DNA of 64,000 nucleotides from an uncultured Alistipes sp. (GCA_949285535.1 CASDZP010000002.1:1-64000); one strand, 5' to 3'; numbered from the stretch's first letter, positions 30,754 to 40,146 are shown. The notes: generated from the sequence alone by a model not told the origin. Numbers and translations: made by a program.

Positions 30754-32154
30754 ATGGCAAAAACACTTTTCGACAAGGTGTGGGATGCCCATGTCGTTCG
30801 CAACATTGCGGGCAGGGATCTTCTCTACATCGACCGTCACTACATACACGAGGTTACATCGCCCGTTGCGTTCAGCGGCATTGAAAGACGCGGTGTCGGC
30901 ATCTTCAGACCGAAGCAGGTCACAGCCATGCCCGACCATAACATACCTACCGAAAACCAGCATCTCCCCCTCAAAGAGGGTGAGTCTAAACAGCAGGTTG
31001 ACACCCTTCTTGCCAACTGTAAGAAGTATGGCATCGAGCTTTTTCCGATAGGTTCGCCCTCACACGGCATCGTGCATGTGGCGGCTCCTGAGGCAGGTCT
31101 TACCCAGCCGGGTATGACTATCGTTTGCGGCGACAGCCATACATCGACTCACGGAGCATTCGGCGCGGTGGCTTTCGGTATCGGAACATCGGAGGTCGAG
31201 ATGGTATTCGCTTCGCAGACGATAATTCAGCCAAAGCCCAAGAAGATGCGTATAACGGTTGACGGTACGCTCGGTAAGGGTGTGGAGGCGAAAGATATTA
31301 TTCTCTACATAATATCTCAGATTTCATCGTCAGGCGGTACAGGCTATTTCATAGAGTTTGCGGGCAGCGCAATACGTTCGCTCTCAATGGAGGGTCGAAT
31401 GACCGTATGCAATATGAGTATCGAGTGCGGTGCGCGCGGAGGCATGATTGCTCCCGACAAGGTTACGTTCGACTATCTGAAAGGTCGTGACGCCGCTCCC
31501 AAAGGTGAAGATTGGGACAGAGCCGTGGCACAGTGGAAAGAGTTATGCACCGACAAAGGAGCGACATTTGACAAAGAATACTTCTTCAACGCCGAGGATA
31601 TCGAGCCGATGATTACATACGGTACCAATCCGGGTATGGGTATGTCGGTGACAGATTCGATTCCTTCGTCAGCACCTCTCACCGAGAGCGACAGATTGAG
31701 TTTCGACAAGGCTCTCTCTTATATGGGTTTCAACGAGGGTGACAAACTCGAAGGTCATAAGATAGATTATGTCTTTCTCGGTAGCTGCACAGGCGGCAGA
31801 ATAGAGGATATACGACGCTTTGCGCACGCGGTCAAAGGTCGTCGCAAAGCCGACGGTGTGACCGCATGGATTGTTCCCGGGTCGAAGCGTGTGGAGACAA
31901 TGGCTCGTGAAGAGGGACTTGTCGAGATACTTGAAGAGGCGGGTTTCTCGTTGCGTGAGCCAGGATGTTCAGCCTGTCTTGCCATGAATGACGACAAAGT
32001 GCCTTCGGGTGCCTATTGCGTCTCTACCTCGAACCGCAATTTCGAGGGACGACAGGGTCAGGGTGCCAGAACATTGCTCGCGGGCGCGCTTACGGCTGCA
32101 GCGGCTGCCGTTACGGGTGTAGTGAGCGATCCGCGTAAAGTTTTTAACCTCTAA
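30754..32154 (+). CDS. leuC: 3-isopropylmalate dehydratase large subunit
   Basis: 466 residues, an aconitase-family protein. The 4Fe-4S cluster ligands are in [13 protein letters not shown] and [36 protein letters not shown] and the start [15 protein letters not shown] are diagnostic. With LeuD it isomerises 2- to 3-isopropylmalate. It is nine bases upstream of leuD. Confidence 0.97.
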   Translation: MAKTLFDKVWDAHVVRNIAGRDLLYIDRHYIHEVTSPVAFSGIERRGVGIFRPKQVTAMPDHNIPTENQHLPLKEGESKQQVDTLLANCKKYGIELFPIGSPSHGIVHVAAPEAGLTQPGMTIVCGDSHTSTHGAFGAVAFGIGTSEVEMVFASQTIIQPKPKKMRITVDGTLGKGVEAKDIILYIISQISSSGGTGYFIEFAGSAIRSLSMEGRMTVCNMSIECGARGGMIAPDKVTFDYLKGRDAAPKGEDWDRAVAQWKELCTDKGATFDKEYFFNAEDIEPMITYGTNPGMGMSVTDSIPSSAPLTESDRLSFDKALSYMGFNEGDKLEGHKIDYVFLGSCTGGRIEDIRRFAHAVKGRRKADGVTAWIVPGSKRVETMAREEGLVEILEEAGFSLREPGCSACLAMNDDKVPSGAYCVSTSNRNFEGRQGQGARTLLAGALTAAAAAVTGVVSDPRKVFNL

Positions 32155-32163
32155 AGAAAACCA

Positions 32164-32760
32164 ATGGAAAAGTTTACGATATTGAAATCGACCGCCGTGC
32201 CTCTCTCTACGGAGAATGTCGATACGGACCAGATAATTCCCGCACGTTTCCTTAAAACGACGGAGCGAAAAGGTTTCGGCGACAACCTTTTCAGAGACCA
32301 GCGATATGACGCCGAGACAGGCAAGCCGATAGAGTCGTTCCCGCTTAACGACAGCCGTTACGGCGGAAAAATCCTTTTGGCGGGTAAGAACTTCGGTTGC
32401 GGCTCGTCGAGAGAGCATGCCGCGTGGGCACTCTATGACTACGGCTTCCGTGCCGTCGTGTCGGACTCTTTCGCCGACATATTTGCCAATAACGCTCTCA
32501 ACAACGGTCTTTTGCCCGTCAGAGTCTCTATGAGATTTATATCTGAGTGCTTCGCAGAGGTTGCCTCCAATCCGAACGCCACTTTCACGATAGACCTCGA
32601 AAGGGAGACCATAACGATAGACTCTTCGTCGCTGGAGGAACACTTCCCGATAGACGCTTACAAGAAAGAGTGCCTGATGAACGGTTATGACGATGTCGAT
32701 TACCTCGTCTCTTTGCGTGACGAGATTGCCGAATATGAAAAAAGAGGTAAAAGAATATGA
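32164..32760 (+). CDS. leuD: 3-isopropylmalate dehydratase small subunit
   Basis: 198 residues, the swivel domain of the isomerase. [13 protein letters not shown] and the substrate loop [17 protein letters not shown] are present. The stop overlaps the leuB ATG by 4 bp (ATGA), indicating translational coupling. Normal length. Confidence 0.96.
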   Translation: MEKFTILKSTAVPLSTENVDTDQIIPARFLKTTERKGFGDNLFRDQRYDAETGKPIESFPLNDSRYGGKILLAGKNFGCGSSREHAAWALYDYGFRAVVSDSFADIFANNALNNGLLPVRVSMRFISECFAEVASNPNATFTIDLERETITIDSSSLEEHFPIDAYKKECLMNGYDDVDYLVSLRDEIAEYEKRGKRI

Positions 32761-33830
32761 AAAGTTACAAGATAGCCAGATTGGCGGGTGACGGTATCGG
32801 ACCCGAGATTATGCGTGAAGCGGTAAAAGTCCTTGACGCCGTTCAGGAACGGTTCGAATGCCACTTCGAATATACTGACGGAGTTGTAGGCGCGGCTGCG
32901 ATAGACGCTTGCGGCGACCCGTATCCCGATGCCACACATAAAGTGTGCGTGGAGTCGGACGCCGTACTTTTCGGTGCGATAGGCGACCCCCGATTCGATA
33001 ACGACCCTTCGGCTAAGGTGCGCCCCGAGCAGGGCCTCCTGCGTATGCGCAAATCGCTCGGTCTTTTTGCCAACATTCGTCCGTTGGTGCTTTTCCCTGC
33101 GCTCGCCGAACGCTCTCCGTTGAGACGTGAACGTGTCGAGGGTGTGGATTTTGTCTGCGTGCGGGAATTGACTGGCGGAATCTATTTCGGACGCCCCAGA
33201 GGCCGTTCTGAAGACGGTTCGCAGGCTTTCGATACATGCGTCTATGAGCGTCGCGAGATAGAGCGTGTCGTTCGTAAGGCTTTCGAAATGGCTCTTATGC
33301 GCCGTAAACACCTTACTGTCGTCGATAAAGCCAACGTTTTGGCGACATCACGCCTGTGGCGAGAGGTGGCTACCGAGATAGCTGCCGAATATCCGACGGT
33401 CAAAACCGACTTCATGTTTGTAGATAACGCCGCAATGCAGCTGATACAGCAGCCTTCGTTCTTCGACGTGATGGTTACCGAAAACATGTTCGGAGATATA
33501 CTCACCGACGAGGCGAGCGTGATAAGCGGTTCTCTCGGACTTCTTCCGTCGGCATCTTTGGGTGAGGGCGTGGCGTTGTTCGAACCCATACACGGTTCAT
33601 ATCCGCAGGCGGCGGGTCGTAACATCGCCAACCCGATGGCGATGATTCTCTCGGCTGCCATGATGCTCGACCATCTCGGTCTGCAAGCAGAGGCGGCAGC
33701 CGTGCGTAAAGGTGTCGAAAAGGCGATAAACGACGGGGTAGTGACAGCCGATTTGAGCCACGGCGAAAAGAGTGCCTCAACGTCAGAAGTGGGTGACTAT
33801 ATAGCCGCTTTCGTAAAAACGGACAAATAG
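32757..33830 (+). CDS. leuB: 3-isopropylmalate dehydrogenase
   Basis: 357 residues. It oxidises and decarboxylates 3-isopropylmalate with NAD. Motifs: [11 protein letters not shown], the arginine-rich substrate site ([16 protein letters not shown] and [10 protein letters not shown]), VDKANVL, and the metal-binding [26 protein letters not shown]. It closes the leu operon. Confidence 0.96.
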   Translation: MKSYKIARLAGDGIGPEIMREAVKVLDAVQERFECHFEYTDGVVGAAAIDACGDPYPDATHKVCVESDAVLFGAIGDPRFDNDPSAKVRPEQGLLRMRKSLGLFANIRPLVLFPALAERSPLRRERVEGVDFVCVRELTGGIYFGRPRGRSEDGSQAFDTCVYERREIERVVRKAFEMALMRRKHLTVVDKANVLATSRLWREVATEIAAEYPTVKTDFMFVDNAAMQLIQQPSFFDVMVTENMFGDILTDEASVISGSLGLLPSASLGEGVALFEPIHGSYPQAAGRNIANPMAMILSAAMMLDHLGLQAEAAAVRKGVEKAINDGVVTADLSHGEKSASTSEVGDYIAAFVKTDK

Positions 33831-33963
33831 AAGATAGTTTAACGATTCTTACATAAAGTGTTTCGACAAACCTCTTTTCGTGTTATTTGCTATTAAACTG
33901 TTTAGGTTATATTTTGGTATGATTCCTGTTGTGAAACAGTAATCGGGTTGTCGAAACTTGTCG

Positions 33964-34000
33964 AAAGGAGGTGTGAGCATCAGGCTTCGCCTCCTTTTTG
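33964..34000 (+). terminator. Terminator downstream of leuB
   Basis: AAAGGAGG pairs with CCTCCTTTTT across a partly paired loop. It lies about 130 bp after the leuB stop and before the tRNA-Glu promoter. Confidence 0.65.
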
Positions 34001-34052
34001 TATGCTTTTGCAGGTTGAATTGATGAAAAAATGAGATAAAATCAATTTCAGA

Positions 34053-34083
34053 TTTGGAAAAATAAAAATTATTTGTACCTTTG
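34053..34083 (+). promoter_or_regulatory. Promoter of tRNA-Glu
   Basis: TTTG (34053-34056), 19 bp spacer, TACCTTTG (34076-34083): a full match to the Bacteroidetes housekeeping promoter, 19 bp before the tRNA. Confidence 0.8.
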
Positions 34084-34102
34084 CATCGCAAACGAGAGAA
34101 AT

Positions 34103-34174
34103 GGTCCGTTCGTCTAGGGGTTAGGACTCAAGATTTTCATTCTTGCAACAGGGGTTCGATTCCCCTACGGACTA
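34103..34174 (+). tRNA. tRNA-Glu (anticodon TTC)
   Basis: A 72-nt cloverleaf: acceptor GGTCCGT/ACGGACT, D-arm GTCTAGGGGTTAGGAC, anticodon stem CAAGA/TCTTG with loop TTTTCAT (anticodon TTC), T-arm AGGGGTTCGATTCCCCT. CCA is not encoded. It has its own promoter and terminator. Confidence 0.95.
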
Positions 34175-34182
34175 CAAGATTG

Positions 34183-34216
34183 AAGCCGATACTTTCTAAA
34201 AGTGTCGGCTTTTTTC
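34183..34216 (+). terminator. Terminator of tRNA-Glu
   Basis: AAGCCGATACTTT pairs with AAGTGTCGGCTT, followed by T's; it starts about 8 bp after the tRNA. Confidence 0.85.
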
Positions 34217-34436
34217 GTATATTTGTATGTTATCTCCTCCTAATGAGGAGATTTTTCAAAAAGGCAGTACTTCGCATGCGCAACATGGTGAAAATATTTT
34301 ATGAAACGGTTGAATTACAATAAAAAGCCGTAATAAAAGTTTTTATTATGTGAGCTGCGTTGGCTGAAAAGTCAAAATTGCGTGCCGCTTGAGACATGTC
34401 GCGTCGTTTTGACATTAAATGTGATTGTGTTCATAT

Positions 34437-35426
34437 ATGAAGATATGTGTTTATCCGTTGCAGCGCAGAGGCGAATATGACAACGGTTATATAGAAGATT
34501 TCTGCAACTCGTTGAAAGATGCAGGGGTCACGATAGTCAATAAGCCGTCGCGAAACCCGTTATTGTCACTTTTCAGACAGGGACGGGGTGCCGATTGCTA
34601 TGTTTTCCATTGGATTGAGAATGTTCCAAACTATAAACACGGACTGATTCAGAGCTTTCTTGCATGGCTCCTTATATGCAAGATAAAGCTCGGGTGGGCA
34701 AAGATAGTGTGGTTTCTACACAATAAATCGCCTCATTCGGGCAGACACAGGAGATTGTCGCGGGCTATTATGAGAATGATGGCTGCCGCTTCAGACCTGA
34801 TTGTCACACACAGCAGAGAGGGTGTGGGATTTATGGCTGAACGTTATCCGCACCGACTTCATAAGGTCGTCTTTCTCGACCACCCGACAAAAAACAGACT
34901 TTGCGCTATCGAGGATAGCGGAGATTTGGATTGCGATTTGTTGATATGGGGAACTGTCGCTCCGTATAAAAATGTGGATAAGTTTCTGGATTACGCATCC
35001 AAGGAGATGCCGGAGTGCAGGGTGCGTGTTGTAGGTCGATGCAATGACACTTTGAGAGAAAAACTGCTTGAGTATGAGAACGAACGGATAACTATAGAGC
35101 CTCGTTCGGTATCGTTTGAAGAGCTCGGCGACATTGTCTCTCGGAGCCGTTATGTGCTTGTGCCTTATTCATCGGAGACGTTGCTCAGTTCTGGAACACT
35201 TATGGACAGCCTCTCTTTGGGGGCAAAGGTGATAGGTCCCGATACAGGGTCGTTTGCCGATTATAAGAGCGAGCGCAGGGTAGTCGTACGCACCTATTCC
35301 GATTATGGAGACATAAAGAGGATTCTCGATGACGGAAAAGCCGATACGGAGTGCGATTACGCCGATTTTCTGAATGAAAAAAGCTGGCCGCGTTTTGCGG
35401 AACGTTTTTTGAATTGTCTGCAATAA
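34437..35426 (+). CDS. Glycosyltransferase (GT4-like)
   Basis: 329 residues from the ATG at 34437 (MKICVYPLQRRGEYDNGY). The fold looks like GT-B: an N-terminal half with YVFHWIENVPN and WAKIVWFLHNKSPH, a linking DLIVTHSREGV, then a C-terminal nucleotide-sugar half beginning DLLIWGTVAPYKNVDKFLDYA and ending in VPYSSETLLSSGTLMDSLSLGAKVIGP. The E-x7-E-like donor site is changed to SSETLLSSGTLMD. It probably adds a sugar to a surface glycan; donor and acceptor are unknown. It stands alone between two tRNA genes, a typical spot for acquired DNA. Confidence 0.78.
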   Translation: MKICVYPLQRRGEYDNGYIEDFCNSLKDAGVTIVNKPSRNPLLSLFRQGRGADCYVFHWIENVPNYKHGLIQSFLAWLLICKIKLGWAKIVWFLHNKSPHSGRHRRLSRAIMRMMAAASDLIVTHSREGVGFMAERYPHRLHKVVFLDHPTKNRLCAIEDSGDLDCDLLIWGTVAPYKNVDKFLDYASKEMPECRVRVVGRCNDTLREKLLEYENERITIEPRSVSFEELGDIVSRSRYVLVPYSSETLLSSGTLMDSLSLGAKVIGPDTGSFADYKSERRVVVRTYSDYGDIKRILDDGKADTECDYADFLNEKSWPRFAERFLNCLQ

Positions 35427-35499
35427 TTTGTTTTGCAGATAGTTAGTTTGTGGCTGTTTTTAGGTATAGAGTGTTTAAATAAAAAATATCCGAAATAAT

Positions 35500-35530
35500 T
35501 TTGCATACAACGATAATAAGTGTAAATTTG
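35500..35530 (+). promoter_or_regulatory. Promoter of tRNA-Thr
   Basis: TTTG (35500-35503), 19 bp, TAAATTTG (35523-35530), 12 bp before the tRNA: a full consensus match. Confidence 0.8.
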
Positions 35531-35542
35531 CAGTACCAAAAT

Positions 35543-35615
35543 GCCACTTTAGCTCAGTCGGTAGAGCAACGCATTCGTAACGCGTAGGTCGCGAGTTCGA
35601 GCCTCGTGAGTGGCT
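35543..35615 (+). tRNA. tRNA-Thr (anticodon CGT)
   Basis: A 73-nt cloverleaf: acceptor GCCACTT/GAGTGGC, D-arm GCTCAGTCGGTAGAGC, anticodon loop TTCGTAA (CGT), T-arm GCGAGTTCGAGCCTCGT. The pair closing the anticodon loop is A-C rather than a Watson-Crick pair. CCA is not encoded. Confidence 0.93.
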
Positions 35616-35618
35616 CAC

Positions 35619-35654
35619 AAAAAAAGCCGAATCCTCGAAGGATTCGGCTTTTTT
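35619..35654. terminator. Terminator between tRNA-Thr and the DUF2807 gene
   Basis: AAAAGCCGAATCCT pairs with AGGATTCGGCTTTT around CGA, with A-run and T-run flanks; it can serve both convergent genes. Confidence 0.9.
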
Positions 35655-35673
35655 ATTTATTTGTGATTTCTTG

Positions 35674-36363
35674 TTATTCTATTTTGCTGATGCTGCCCAT
35701 TGTGGTGGTAGTCTCTTTGAGTATTTCAGGGTCTTTTTTGTAGTACACTTTTCCGCGAGTGGCGGCTTTTGCCTCGAGGCGGACATCGGCATCCACATAA
35801 CATTCCGATGCGGTGTTTGAAGTTACATTTACATTATGCGATGTCAGACCGAGCGTGTTTATGGATGAACCTGCCATTGCCTTGATGTTCAGATATTCTG
35901 TGTCGCCTCCGAGTGTAATCGTGCTGTTTGTCGATTCAATCTCGACGTCTCTTGTGGCTACATTCAGGTTTATGTTGCCTTCACCTATGGCGGTAAGCAC
36001 TATCACGTTCTCTTCAACTATGCCCGGAGAGAGTATTGTCGCTCCGTCGGAGGTTATGCGGCTCAACGAACGGTATGTTATAGTGATTTCGGCTCTTCCT
36101 TTGAGTCCGTTAGACAGAGACATGGGCTGTTTCAGTCTGACATGTAACTCGTTGTCTTTTACGAAGAACTCGAATTTGTCAGCCATTGTGTCATATAAAG
36201 TGGCGCTGATATAAGGCTTTTCTCCTCTGACAAGTGTAGCCGTGATGTTTCCAACGATGTTGATGTCTTTGAATTCCGATATTTCGGTTTCCAAGAGACT
36301 TTGTGCCGACAATGTATTGCATAAAGCGGTCAGCGAGAGTAATAAAAGTGCTATTTTTCTCAT
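35674..36363 (-). CDS. Secreted GIN-domain protein (DUF2807)
   Basis: 229 residues from the ATG at 36363, giving a signal peptide (MRKIALLLLSLTALCNTLSAQ). The rest is beta-rich with repeated alternation (ITSDGATILSPGIVEENVIVLTAIGEGNINLNV, IESTNSTITLGGDTEYLNIKAMAGSSI), matching the head GIN domain family common in Bacteroidetes exported proteins. It is predicted periplasmic or outer-membrane associated. Function is not known. No partner gene is adjacent. Confidence 0.8.
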   Translation of the reverse strand: MRKIALLLLSLTALCNTLSAQSLLETEISEFKDINIVGNITATLVRGEKPYISATLYDTMADKFEFFVKDNELHVRLKQPMSLSNGLKGRAEITITYRSLSRITSDGATILSPGIVEENVIVLTAIGEGNINLNVATRDVEIESTNSTITLGGDTEYLNIKAMAGSSINTLGLTSHNVNVTSNTASECYVDADVRLEAKAATRGKVYYKKDPEILKETTTTMGSISKIE

Positions 36364-36560
36364 AAAAACTCTTTTTATTCCTGCAAATATAAGCATTTAC
36401 AGACAAAAGATTCTTTTACGACACCTTAATTTTACACATTTCCATCAAAAATATTATTTTTCACTTTGGTTTTCTTTCAATCAATAATCTTTCGTCACAA
36501 ACATATATCCATTTCTCTTTATTGACCTTGTCATATCGGCGCAAATACACGCTTAATATG

Positions 36561-36669
36561 CTGACTTTATGTGAGATAATGAGCCAACTGAATGTGATAT
36601 GGATAAAAGGGGCTGTGCCCCCGAGTGACAAAGTAATGCCGTCGGCAGACCCGTCAGAGACACCAGACA
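36561..36669. repeat. Dispersed repeat, copy B
   Basis: The sequence follows copy A at 24470-24600: TGACTT, GATAATGAGCCAA, a TGA-rich part, AAAAGGGGCTGTGCCCCC and GAGTGACAAAGTAA, then a diverged GTCGGCAGACCCGTCAGAGAC part. The GGGGC-TGT-GCCCC hairpin is at 36609-36621. The second hairpin of copy A is reduced to its right half. It abuts the inverted gene-end copy at 36670. The remainder of the 36364-36814 gap shows nothing else. Confidence 0.65.
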
Positions 36670-36886
36670 GGAAGAGACCCTACATGATTTTCCCCGTGAA
36701 AGTGAAAGTCATGCCGACAAACAGGTAACTGTTCTTTAACAAGCCGTAAAGCAAATAAAAAGAGTGTTGTACCTAAACAGGCACAACACTCTTTTTTATC
36801 TGTTTTACGGCTTGTTAAAGAACAGTTACCTGTTTGCCGTGCATGACTTTCACTTTCACGGGGAAAATCATGTAGGGGTCTCTTCC
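36670..36886. repeat. Inverted duplication of the hydrolase gene's 3' end, locus B
   Basis: Left arm 36670-36775 is an inverted copy of right arm 36778-36886. The right arm holds the last 23 or so codons of the hydrolase gene, its stop and the first half of its terminator. The terminator hairpin is the centre of the palindrome. The arms differ by a lost C, a short indel near ATGCACGGCAAACAG versus ATGCCGACAAACAG, and a few substitutions. The left copy still reads RPYMIFPVKVKVM in one frame. Confidence 0.85.
36757..36797 (-). terminator. Terminator of the secreted hydrolase gene
   Basis: On the minus strand AAAAAGAGTGTTGTGCC pairs with GGTACAACACTCTTTTT; one A-C mismatch interrupts the stem. 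It starts about 18 bp after the stop codon and forms the core of the larger palindrome. Confidence 0.85.
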
Positions 36887-37966
36887 TGCGTCCACGTCCG
36901 CTTTTATTGATTTGAGAGAACGGGGAAGAACCTTTTTGTAAATCGTTTCGCCCTGATACTGTATTGTTACAGGTTTGTCGAGGTCCATCATGTTGTCGTT
37001 CAAACCGAAAATTACAGAGGGAGAGTCCGCATAGATTATGTTTACGGTGTTGTTTTCGCCGTCATATTCGGCAACCACCTTGCAGTCTTCGTTTCTGCCG
37101 TTGGGAGAGGCATAGAGCCAATAGAAACTGTCTCTTATCACATCGTCCTGTACCCATGAAACCTTGTTGGGATAGGGGTTACGGGTGAATTTAGGCATCC
37201 ATGACATCGCTACCGAGTCCTGACGGTTCATCCAGTGACCGCATTCCTCATATATGTGAGAGTCAGAGATAAAACCGCCTTCGGCATTGTGAAGCGAGTC
37301 GAGACGCGCAATCCACTCGCGAGCCAGACCGTTACGGTTGTATGCCGCGTCTTTGCCACCCATAAAGATAGAGAACGGCAGGTTTCTCAGGTTCTCGATT
37401 TTTGCGTTGTTGGGGTGTCCTGCCATCATTGATGCAGCAGCCCAGTGGTCAGCCAGACGGGGAGCAAGCTGGAAAGTACCGTCACCGCCGGCAGAGTAAC
37501 CCATAACATATACCTTATTGGGGTTTACATCCTCGTATATGCCTGCAAGCTGAATGATTTTATCCACAAAGCCGTCCATATAGAACTGATGCCACATGTT
37601 CCATGTGTCGGTCGGAGAGCGGGGAACAAAATAGAGCCCTTCCTGGGGAGTGTAGAGCTTTTTCTGATTTTCCCACTGCTGGTCGTTGACCTCCGCGGGA
37701 GCTCCGCCACCACCGTGCATGGATATATAAAGAGCGCGACCGTCAGCAGGCTTTTCACCTACCACGCGGTATATGAACTTCATCTTGTAGTCACCGTTGG
37801 TGAGTTCACCCTCTTTCCATTCATGACCGTATTCGGCTTTTATTTTTGCTTCGCGCTCAGCCAAAAGCTCTGACGTAGCCTTCTCGGCTTCCTCTTTGCT
37901 CAACTTCTGAGCCTGAACAGATGTCAGCAACGCGAAACAGAAAAGTGATAAAAACAACTTTTTCAT
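36815..37966 (-). CDS. Secreted alpha/beta hydrolase (esterase-like)
   Basis: 383 residues with a signal peptide (MKKLFLSLFCFALLTSVQAQ). The alpha/beta-hydrolase fold is supported by an oxyanion motif MHGGGG (83-88), nucleophile elbow GYSAGG (Ser158), Asp206 in GGKDAAYN and His244 in EECGHWMN. The spacing of the triad fits PHB-depolymerase/acetyl-xylan-esterase-like secreted enzymes. A 130-residue C-terminal domain of beta character follows (VVAEYDGENNTVNIIYADSPSVIFGL). Substrate unknown; an ester of a polysaccharide or peptide is possible. The 3' end is copied in inverted form just downstream. Confidence 0.8.
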   Translation of the reverse strand: MKKLFLSLFCFALLTSVQAQKLSKEEAEKATSELLAEREAKIKAEYGHEWKEGELTNGDYKMKFIYRVVGEKPADGRALYISMHGGGGAPAEVNDQQWENQKKLYTPQEGLYFVPRSPTDTWNMWHQFYMDGFVDKIIQLAGIYEDVNPNKVYVMGYSAGGDGTFQLAPRLADHWAAASMMAGHPNNAKIENLRNLPFSIFMGGKDAAYNRNGLAREWIARLDSLHNAEGGFISDSHIYEECGHWMNRQDSVAMSWMPKFTRNPYPNKVSWVQDDVIRDSFYWLYASPNGRNEDCKVVAEYDGENNTVNIIYADSPSVIFGLNDNMMDLDKPVTIQYQGETIYKKVLPRSLKSIKADVDAGRDPYMIFPVKVKVMHGKQVTVL

Positions 37967-38209
37967 TTTCGGAGAATTGTTTTAATGTTTTTTATGTTTA
38001 TTGTGCAAAATAAACTAAAATAAAAGGAATAAGCAAGAAAAAATGTGCCGATTGTTAGTGTGAATCCATGTTTTTGCCCGAAGTTTACGTTTGAGAACGA
38101 CAGAAAGAGCGTGCAGGTTGTCCAATCAAGTGTAACAACCTTTTCAGAGGCGTTTCATTTTGTCGGATAAGAGTGTTATATTTGTGGATGTTTGAGAAAA
38201 ATCAATGTA

Positions 38210-39097
38210 ATGAAGAAAGTAATTCTTGCTGTGCTTTTGACAGCCTCTTTTATTAGTGTCAAAGCTCAAAAAACGTTTGATATTGTGAATGCGGGTACAT
38301 TCTCGTCAAAAGAGAGCGGTATCGCGACAGATAAACGCAAAAATATTTACGGTAGCGGCTATAACGGTGATCCGAGTGCGATAGGACGTATAAACTTCAA
38401 GGGCAAACATTCTCTTTTCCATAAGTTCGGAGAGGGTAGCCGAGTGGCTGCCATAGTGGTAGATGCCGAAGACGCAATGTATGTCGCCGATGCAGGGCAT
38501 AAGAAAATATATATGAAAGGCCGCAAGGACGATACTTTCAGAGATATTGTCGATTGTTCTCCGATTGACAGTATCTGTCAGATGGTAATTTCTCCGAAAA
38601 ACGGCGTCTTTTATGTGGCGGACAGCGATTTTGAAGCCAATCGTTCTAAGATATGGATGGTTGTACGTGACTCGGACGGAGGAGAGGTAGAGGTCGTGGC
38701 AAATGCACTTCCCGCTATCGGAGGACTTGAAATCAGCCCCGACGGTCGTCGTCTCTATGTAGGTGAGCGTGAAAACGGTGTGGTATGGATATATGATATT
38801 TTGGACAGCGGACGACTCGATAACAAAAGGGTTTTCAGAACGTTCCCGGGCAGTGGTATAGCCGGTATCACCAGCGACACATATGGTAACCTGTTTATCG
38901 CGAGAAAAGATATAGGCAGGATAATCGTTACAACCTCGGGTGGTGTCATACTCAAAGAGGTGACCACATTCGGCAAGAAACCAGCCGAAATGTCGGTCAA
39001 CATGAACGATACCGTATGTTTCATATACATGCCCGACAGAAAGACAATAGAATACGTGCAGTTGGTTGATATATTCGGAGAACCTAAATACATGTAG
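38210..39097 (+). CDS. Secreted beta-propeller protein (NHL/SMP-30-like)
   Basis: 295 residues from the ATG at 38210, giving a signal peptide (MKKVILAVLLTASFISVKAQ). The rest has repeating blades with aspartate-containing turns (VVDAEDAMYVADAGHKKIYMKG, PKNGVFYVADSDFEANRSKIWMV, SPDGRRLYVGERENGVVWIYDI, SDTYGNLFIARKDIGRIIVTT), as in NHL or SMP-30 propellers. Which enzymatic or binding role it has is not visible. It is divergent from the secreted hydrolase, with a 243-bp gap. Confidence 0.7.
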   Translation: MKKVILAVLLTASFISVKAQKTFDIVNAGTFSSKESGIATDKRKNIYGSGYNGDPSAIGRINFKGKHSLFHKFGEGSRVAAIVVDAEDAMYVADAGHKKIYMKGRKDDTFRDIVDCSPIDSICQMVISPKNGVFYVADSDFEANRSKIWMVVRDSDGGEVEVVANALPAIGGLEISPDGRRLYVGERENGVVWIYDILDSGRLDNKRVFRTFPGSGIAGITSDTYGNLFIARKDIGRIIVTTSGGVILKEVTTFGKKPAEMSVNMNDTVCFIYMPDRKTIEYVQLVDIFGEPKYM

Positions 39098-39123
39098 CAC
39101 ATTGTCGGTTCGATAGAACAATA

Positions 39124-39157
39124 AAAAACTCCCCGCAACCGAGCGGGGAGTTTTTTT
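39124..39157. terminator. Bidirectional terminator, propeller gene and SH3 protein gene
   Basis: AAAAAACTCCCCGC pairs with GCGGGGAGTTTTTTT; A and T runs on both sides serve the two convergent genes. Confidence 0.9.
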
Positions 39158-39174
39158 ATGCTTTGTCAACAGAT

Positions 39175-40146
39175 TTATTTTCCGAAGGCTTCGTTTTGGT
39201 ATTTTTCACGTTTTTTCAGGTAGAAAGGATAGTTTTTCAGATACTGAACTATCGCGTAAAACGGTGTGAGCCATACGAACAGAACACCCATGATTATTGA
39301 GAATATAGCCAAAGAGAACGTTTCGCCCAGTCTGAACTGTTCTTCGTTTATGTCTTTCTGCATCTCGGATATTCTGTTGTCTATATTCTCACGTTCCTTT
39401 TCAGAGGCATTCAGTCTGTCGTTTTTCAGTCTGTTGATGTTCTGATTGAGCAGGTCTATTCTTGCCTGATCGGTTTTCCTGTTCTCAAGATCGAACCACA
39501 TACCCGCAAGTATCTGGAACATGTTTTTTGATGGAACTCCGTCAACGATAATCTTGCTTGCGGGGCGCATATAGGCATAATAAGAGAATGCACTTATAAC
39601 GATGGCGGCTATTGACTGTATTATCTTCCAGCCGGCAGTGTCATTCGATAAAAATACAACTAAAAACATCATTACCGCAAAAAGTACCACACGCGGGGTT
39701 GAACCGACAAAAATACGCTTTTCGTTATCTTTGTTTTTTGTGATGAATATCATGTGTATCAGTCCCGCCAAAAATATTAATATCACCGTTATGGCAGTGA
39801 GCACATTCATGACTGACTCTTTTGTCTGAGTTGAGCTTGCCATCTCTTTTGCGTCAAACACTTCGGTGACTGTGACAGTCTGCCCGCCAGGATAGTCTAT
39901 TGCACCCAAATCGACGTAACCTATTGTTCCGTCAGACAGCATGACACGTGCCCAATAGTTCTGTTTGTCCAAAGCAATCACGTTGACATCATCACCGACG
40001 GGTATTGTCGTTATGACAGGCTTGGACGCGTCGGGACTTTCATACACCGCGGCATCGAATACCGTTCCGAATGTCTGTCCCCCTTCGGCAAATGTCGATA
40101 ACGGCAGGAATAGGGAAATCAGAATCGCGAAAAGTAGCTTTTTCAT
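39175..40146 (-). CDS. Membrane protein with an N-terminal SH3-like domain
   Basis: 323 residues. A signal peptide (MKKLLFAILISLFLPLSTFAE) is followed by an extracytoplasmic bacterial SH3 domain (VYESPDASKPVITTIPVGDDVNVIALDKQNYWARVMLSDGTIGYVD pattern, residues 30-80). Next are three or four membrane spans (about 113-135, 150-168, 172-195), a helical stretch with coiled-coil character (DLLNQNINRLKNDRLNASEKERENIDNRI, about 230-265) and a last span near 285. It may sense or bind the cell wall. No family name can be assigned with confidence. Confidence 0.65.
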   Translation of the reverse strand: MKKLLFAILISLFLPLSTFAEGGQTFGTVFDAAVYESPDASKPVITTIPVGDDVNVIALDKQNYWARVMLSDGTIGYVDLGAIDYPGGQTVTVTEVFDAKEMASSTQTKESVMNVLTAITVILIFLAGLIHMIFITKNKDNEKRIFVGSTPRVVLFAVMMFLVVFLSNDTAGWKIIQSIAAIVISAFSYYAYMRPASKIIVDGVPSKNMFQILAGMWFDLENRKTDQARIDLLNQNINRLKNDRLNASEKERENIDNRISEMQKDINEEQFRLGETFSLAIFSIIMGVLFVWLTPFYAIVQYLKNYPFYLKKREKYQNEAFGK

